Below, piece after piece: positions 22,530 to 27,468 of a stretch of DNA of 27,468 nucleotides. Source of the stretch: Hepatocystis sp. ex Piliocolobus tephrosceles (taxonomy: Eukaryota; Apicomplexa; Aconoidasida; Haemosporida; Plasmodiidae); the NCBI GenBank assembly GCA_902459845.2, contig CABPSV020000067.1, positions 7,742 through 35,209 on the forward strand, in the 5' to 3' direction. The translations under genes were made by a program, and so were the position numbers. The notes below the pieces were generated by a model. That model worked only from the letters and a program-made list of their open reading frames with translations, was not told the origin of the DNA and made no database searches. Positions within the stretch are counted from its first letter, which is position 1. Each line of letters begins with the position of its first letter.

Positions 22530-22902
22530 ATCTTTTCTTTTGAAAAAAACAGGTCTAAATGTGTTATAAAAACTATACTTAATCATTCCCGAACCATAGA
22601 GGAAAATCAAAACCTTTAACTTTGAAATAACAGAATTGAATAAATCCTAAAAACCTTGAATCCTCAATCAAAAAACAAACACGCATTTAATATGCAAAAT
22701 AAAATAATAATAAATAATATATAATATTATTGCAATAACAATAAAAATTATAATATTTGATTATGTACTTTCCCAAGATTTTTAAAATTTGTTGTAAGGT
22801 TTTTATGATTGATTGAAATATATTTAGAATTGATTAAAGGGTTTTGACTATTGGATGCAGGGTTCTTAAGATTTATTTAGATCTTTGATTCGAAGAAAAG
22901 GG
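22530..22902. repeat. Diverged inverted repeat of C-rich/G-rich, faintly telomere-like DNA
   Basis: Left arm about 22530-22665, right arm about 22790-22902. The reverse complement of the right arm shares ordered blocks with the left: CTTTTCTT..GAA, TCTAAAT, GAACC, TCAAAACC..TTTAA and AAAAACCTT. On the plus strand C is concentrated in the left half and G in the right, unlike the rest of the window. Some stretches (for example ACCTTGAATCCTCAATC near 22653) have a 7-base period resembling decayed CCCTRAA telomere units, but no perfect unit array exists. The spacer (about 125 bp) is pure AT-rich sequence. Confidence 0.65.
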
Positions 22903-23591
22903 TAAAATAATAATTTGTTATTAAATTCAATTAACATTTAATTTATTTAAAATTATAAGCAAATTAAAAAGGCAAAAACAAATTTTTCATACTAGGTTAT
23001 TTAATTGTAAATAATATTGCACTATAATGCAGTTTTATTTTTAGTTATTAATTATTATCTTATGTTAAAAAAAAAAAAATTTACACGTATACTTTTAAAA
23101 TATGTCATTTTTGGCTTTGTACTACTAAGATTGTTTTTGGGCTTACAACAGATAATTATAACATGATAAAATTTAACATTTATTTAATAAAATATATGTA
23201 ATTGTAAATTTGTAAGTAATGTGATGTTGTCATAACTTTAGTAGTTCAAAATGATACATACATATATATAAAAAGGTACTTATTTTACAACAATGCAAAA
23301 TAAAAAATAGCCACCTTATTTAATTTTTTAAAATTATTATTTGTTTTTTGTACTACAATATATATATAGAATTTATAAAATATGTACAAATTTTGTACTA
23401 TCAAGCTTTATAAAGTCAAACATATAAGTCATAATGATTAAATACTAAAACGGTTTTACATGGTTGTTCTACGTTTTTAGTTGTTTAGTTCTAATTTTTA
23501 CATACATGAGTTAGAATGAACAAAAAAAAAAAATTATGTATAGAATTTTTTTTTTTAAATTGCATGTAGAACGTACATCACATTCAAAGGT

Positions 23592-23622
<31 letters not shown>

Positions 23623-23861
23623 GTATATTATAATGATTGTGATTTATTAATTTATAGTATTTTTAATTCGAACATGTTAATTCTGCTTTTTTATCTTATG
23701 TTTTATGCAATTAAAATTTGAAATGCTTCACATATTGGTTTAGATATATATGTACAAAATAAATATACTTGTTTTGATGTTACGCTTTAGTAAATTTAAA
23801 TTTCGAACAATATTATATATTTTTATAAAATAACTACTAAAAGGTTATTAACAATAATTTA

Positions 23862-23905
23862 TGTACATAATTTGTCTACATAATTTGTCTACACAATTTT
23901 TCTAC
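23862..23905. repeat. 13-bp repeat upstream of the third family gene
   Basis: About three copies of ACATAATTTGTCT, slightly diverged. Its translation creates an artificial N-terminal extension of the downstream frame, which is why the later ATG at 23981 is preferred. Confidence 0.85.
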
Positions 23906-23980
23906 ATTCGTGAATTAATAAAAATATTAATAGTAAAAGTTTTCAACTTACACGTACATACAATATATTTTATACTAACA

Positions 23981-24730
23981 ATGAAACTACAACATTTTTT
24001 GTTTTTTAACGCTTTATTATATAGCAGTTGTGTGTTGACCTTTAAAATAAATGGCTCGTTTATACTTACTGATATAAATACACACACCCCTAATAAAGAA
24101 ACAAACTATGTAAAAGCAGCATTTAGCAACAATACAAACTTGCTTTTTACAAATAAAAATGATTTTGTTAAAAGATCTGACAAAATATTTGGTGTAGAAA
24201 GTATGTTATCATTACTATATTTAGTAAAAATGAAAAAACCACGTGAAGAAGATATGCGTAAGTTTATTATACATGTTACGTTTGGTGAATTTATGGATAA
24301 AAAAGAATATGATAGAGAAAATGCTGCAATGATCAGAGATGTCAAAACTTCAATTAAACATTCATTACAAAGTAGGAATATTTCATATGATGAACATAAA
24401 ATTAATTCAATGGTGTATAGAATACTTCAACGTATAATTGATTTTAATGTGTTTTATACTGGAAACTTATCTTTAAATGATTTTATTTCGAAAGAAAGAG
24501 AGCACACAAAATATTGGTTACAACAAATATCGAATGTATTAGGTGATAGGAATTTTAATATACAAGATTATTATATACAAATTAGAGCAAGAATTGAAAA
24601 TGATAGTATAATTAAAAAAGGATGGGATAAAAACAGAATTCATAATATTGCATGTAGAATAATGCAAGTTTTAAGTGATTTATTATTTGTCGACTCTTCT
24701 GGTTATAAGGATTTAGTACAAATTAAATAA
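23981..24730 (+). CDS. Secreted protein of the R-x-x-Q repeat-domain family, intact copy 2
   Basis: A single exon of 249 residues when started at the ATG 23981. The frame is open 40 codons further upstream, but those codons run through a 13-bp tandem repeat, and starting at 23981 puts a hydrophobic signal peptide (M-K-L-Q-H-F-L-F-F-N-A-L-L) at the N-terminus. No PEXEL motif is seen. Residues 85-140 are charged. The domain has a first core I-N-S-M-V-Y-R147-I-L-Q150-R-I and a second I-A-C-R226-I-M-Q229-V-L-S-D, followed by F-V-D-S-S-G-Y-K-D-L-V near the C-terminus. The second core aligns with the first, and the spacing is again exactly 79. Length equals the paralogue at 18030, but the protein ends right after the domain, without the acidic and lysine-rich tail. 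Convergent with the minus-strand gene at 25869. Function unknown. Confidence 0.85.
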   Translation: MKLQHFLFFNALLYSSCVLTFKINGSFILTDINTHTPNKETNYVKAAFSNNTNLLFTNKNDFVKRSDKIFGVESMLSLLYLVKMKKPREEDMRKFIIHVTFGEFMDKKEYDRENAAMIRDVKTSIKHSLQSRNISYDEHKINSMVYRILQRIIDFNVFYTGNLSLNDFISKEREHTKYWLQQISNVLGDRNFNIQDYYIQIRARIENDSIIKKGWDKNRIHNIACRIMQVLSDLLFVDSSGYKDLVQIK

Positions 24731-25868
24731 AAATTTGTCGATGAAGCATAAACCACATAAAATTAGGAAAGAAAAACAATGACATAATGTCATTTTATAA
24801 CGAATTAAAATATTTTTGTGTTTTAAAAGCACAATTTATATAACGTGTATAAAATATAAAAGATTTTTCAAAATTAGATTTTAAAATTTTATGTGATAAT
24901 TATGTAAACGTTATTATAATTATTTATAAAAAATTTTATTCATTACATATTAACAGTTGTTTATGGTTTTTTCCTTTTAAAATGTATATTAAAAATATTT
25001 TATCAAAAAGTTATTAAATATGCAATATATATTTATGTACATGTTTACATGCTTACATACATATATAAATACATACATCCATGCATAAATACATTGTAAT
25101 AAGATTTTTTTTTTACTTTTTATTTTATTTTTTTAGTTTTTTTATATTTTATATGATATATTTTTGGTTACTTATTGTTGGTAACTATTAGTAAAAAAGG
25201 TAAACAATATATACCAATGTGTATGAAAAATGATAAAGTAAAACACAATATAACAACAAACAACATATTTAATTTAATGTAAATTATACGTATATGATTA
25301 ACAATAAAAAGTGTATTATAATTACGTAATTTGTGTAGCGATTTATATAAGTATGATAAAAAATAATACATAGCGTTCAAATTTTATAATTTAATAAATG
25401 TTATTATGTTTAATAGTTCAACACTGTGATATATTGTGGTATATATAAATTAGTATATATACAATAAAAAATTAATAATTTAAAAGCATAAACGAGTTAA
25501 AAAAATGGTATGTATTGAAAATGAACACTTTATAATACATTTAAAACAAAAATTGCATGTTTACAAGTACATTAAATAAGCAAAACATCAAATAAACAAA
25601 ACATCAAATAAACAAAACATCAAATAAAAAAAACATTAAATAAACAAAACATCAAATAAACAAAACGTCAAATAAACAAAATATAAAATAAACGAATTAG
25701 TTTATCACATTAAATATAGACATATAAAATCGAGGTGATACATGTTTAAAACAAAACACATGCATTTAAGCCCATATAAATTTTAACATATGCTAAAAAA
25801 AAAACAATACTAAAATTATTATAGAATAATTATTTTATTATGTTATAATTTGTTTATGGTGTTTATTA
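24731..25868. other. 1.1-kb convergent intergenic region
   Basis: Lies between two converging genes, so it should hold both 3' ends. Contents are AT-rich sequence, TACATACATA-like runs (about 25030-25095) and a 16-bp minisatellite (about 25573-25694). No gene is supported; the frame at 25168-25380 (minus) is low complexity. Confidence 0.7.
25573..25694. repeat. 16-bp minisatellite (AAACAAAACATCAAAT)
   Basis: About seven units of 16 bp with single-base variation (CATT, CGTC, a degenerate last unit). Located about 180 bp past the stop codon of the minus-strand gene at 25869. Confidence 0.92.
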
Positions 25869-27035
25869 TTAAATAAAACTTTTTTTTTTTGCTAGTGCTG
25901 ACCCTTGTATAATTTGATCTACGGAATCCATGGTTTTTATAATTTTATATATAGAGTGTATACTTGCGCAAATAGGCAGACTTAATAATGGAAATGTGAG
26001 GGAACTAAATCCCAAAAATGCAATTCCAATAATAAATGCAGAACTTAATAATGGATTAAAAAGCGCATACGTAAATAACTTAAAATCTGATTTATATAAA
26101 AAATTTACATTCTGATTTATTTCTGTTTGTATCATTTGTTTAAGTAACATAGTTTTAACTTGTTTATTTATTTTTCCTATGAGTTTAAATATATTTAAAT
26201 ATTTTTTTTTGAATTTGATATTATCCTTTTTAAATATTGGTTGTCCGTGATTAGTTTCTAAATGTAATAAGTTTTTTTTAAATTTTTTTTCATTGTTAAT
26301 TAAAAAGAAATATGTATTCATTAAATGCATTATCGTGTTGTGGTATAATTCAGCATTATCATTATTGTGTTTACTTTTTTGTTTTAATAATTTATAAGTT
26401 TCATTTAAAATTTTTAAATATTCTTCACTGGGAACGACATGTTTAATAAGATCATATATTTCTATTAAATCTTTCTTTTGTAGGTTTTTATTTTTTTGTA
26501 GTATATATTTTATTTGCGATTCATATCGGTTAGTTAATAATGTAATTAATTCATTTTTAACATTGTTTAAATAAATTGATTTTTGTTTTTTATATTTTTC
26601 AATTTCCCATTCACTCTTATATGAGCTATCATTAAAAATTACATTTTGTTCACCATCACTTATCACATCTTGTTCACAATAATTACAAAATTTGTTAAGG
26701 ACATCATATTGTGCTATACCCAAATCATCATTTGTCTCGGGTAGAGAGATATATTGAGCCAGTAATCTACCATATCTTGCATTCCATGTATTTGCTAGAT
26801 AAGCCTAAATAAATAAAAAAAATTAATGTAAAAATGAATAGTATAAATATGTAAATGTTAAATATTATTGTGAATATATTATTCGACATATAGATATAGT
26901 TACTTAAAATATTGTTACGCACAGAAAATATATAAAATAGAGAGTAAACAGTATTAATGTTTTTACTTTGTTGTTATAAGTCCATGTCCATGTAAAGAAC
27001 AGAACAGTAATTATTTTATAAATTATGGCAAACAT
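25869..27035 (-). CDS. Two-exon PEXEL-bearing exported protein with C-terminal hydrophobic region
   Basis: Proposed complement of join 25869-26804 and 26967-27035, 334 residues. Exon 1 (ATG at 27035-27033) encodes 23 residues, M-F-A-I-I-Y-K-I-I-T-V-L-F-F and onward, a signal peptide, then a GTAAAA donor. The intron 26805-26966 is phase 0 and ends TTTTATTTATTTAG. Exon 2 soon reaches G-R36-L-L-A-Q40, a canonical PEXEL (R-x-L-x-Q), so export to the host cell is predicted. A cysteine pair (C-N-Y-C, about 63-66) follows. Residues about 80-260 are lysine- and asparagine-rich helices. A hydrophobic region at about 266-312 may form two membrane segments (split near F-S-S-L-T-F-P), with a short polar tail A-K-K-K-S-F-I. 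This arrangement, with signal, PEXEL and late membrane spans, resembles small exported Plasmodium families such as fam-l and fam-m, but I cannot assign it. The exon-2 frame has no ATG near its start, supporting the splice model. Confidence 0.82.
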
Positions 27036-27124
27036 TTTTGTATCATAAATTGCGATGTGGTATGATTTTTACCGTACCTAACAGATTTTATATATTCTAC
27101 AATAATAATGTATTTTTAGATATA

Positions 27125-27167
<43 letters not shown>

Positions 27168-27468
27168 TTGTAATAATTTAAGTTAAATTACGATATGATT
27201 AGATTAATTTTATTAATAAACAATAGAACAAAAATATTTCTAAATATAGAAATAATGACGTTTAATTTTATATAAATAAAACAAAAAAAAAGTACTTTCA
27301 ATGTAAGCAATATAGAAAAAAAAAAAAAAAATACTTTCAATGTAAGCAATACAGAAAAAAAAAAAGTACGAACTAAAATAACATTTGTAAAAAAAAAAAA
27401 AATGTTATATATGATTGAAAGAGTACTTGAAACATGCTTTTACTATTCAAGTTACTTTTTTTATAATT
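27036..27468. other. AT-rich end region upstream of the minus-strand gene
   Basis: Probable 5' region of the gene at 25869-27035. Contains an uninterrupted T tract of about 37 bases (27129-27165) and a short tandem repeat (27285-27365). No gene is seen and no telomere motif reaches the contig end. Confidence 0.7.
27285..27365. repeat. Two-copy repeat with ACTTTCAATGTAAGCAATA core
   Basis: Two near-identical copies of ACTTTCAATGTAAGCAATA followed by TAGA or CAGA and a long A run. Unit length is about 45 bp. The copies differ at one base in the unique part and in A-run length. Confidence 0.88.

Larger units (their letters stand above)
21156..23980. other. 2.8-kb noncoding gap with repeats
   Basis: No gene supported. 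Holds a 17-bp minisatellite (21490-21592), an A tract of about 30 (22289-22318), an unusual C-rich then G-rich inverted-repeat region (about 22420-22902), and a 13-bp repeat just upstream of the gene at 23981. The frame 23536-23721 is low complexity. Confidence 0.7.

Noticed and set aside
23861..23980. Upstream extension of the third family gene
   Set aside because: The codons come from a 13-bp tandem repeat; starting at 23981 gives a proper signal peptide and matches the paralogue's length.
1..27468. Telomere arrays, rRNA, tRNA, CRISPR or transposase genes
   Set aside because: None seen on reading both strands. Only faint, decayed telomere-like units near 22.6 kb; tandem repeats lack the spacer pattern of CRISPR.

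Overview
The window is eukaryotic, extremely A+T-rich DNA with many long poly-A and poly-T tracts and TA microsatellites. Its few short genes lie far apart, separated by kilobases of low-complexity sequence. Gene content points to a subtelomeric contig from the Plasmodium lineage (Plasmodium or its relative Hepatocystis). It holds one PIR-like gene, one PHIST-domain gene, and several two-exon genes in which a short signal-peptide exon is joined by a phase-0 intron to an exon starting with a PEXEL-like R-x-L motif. The species cannot be fixed from sequence alone. No telomere repeat is present at either end, and the left end carries an Illumina adapter remnant, so it is a draft contig end.

Layout, left to right: adapter remnant (12-33); a two-exon secreted or exported protein with three 47-residue repeats (852-2209, +); a repeat-filled gap; a PIR-like gene (5508-6709, +); a gap ending in a tandem array of roughly 80-100 bp units (8505-8890); a two-exon PHIST protein (8979-10667, +); a gap holding one copy of a duplicated noncoding block (11640-12035); a broken member of a three-gene family (13935-14836, +); a gap with two minisatellites; an intact member (18030-18779, +); the second copy of the noncoding block (19575-19950); a small two-exon signal-peptide and membrane protein (20345-21155, +); a gap with a 17-bp minisatellite and a diverged inverted repeat of C-rich then G-rich, faintly telomere-like sequence (22530-22902); the third family member (23981-24730, +); and, convergent with it, a two-exon protein with a canonical PEXEL (25869-27035, -).

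The most notable item is the single-exon family at about 14, 18 and 24 kb. All three have an N-terminal signal peptide and a helical domain carrying two copies of an R-[IV]-x-Q core. The two cores are exactly 79 residues apart in all three genes, which suggests an internally duplicated domain. I do not recognise it as a named family. One copy has an in-frame TGA and an apparent frameshift in an A tract. Together the genes look like a set of secreted or exported host-interface proteins, as expected of a Plasmodium-type subtelomere, but their individual functions are unknown except by family. No rRNA, tRNA, CRISPR array or transposase was seen.
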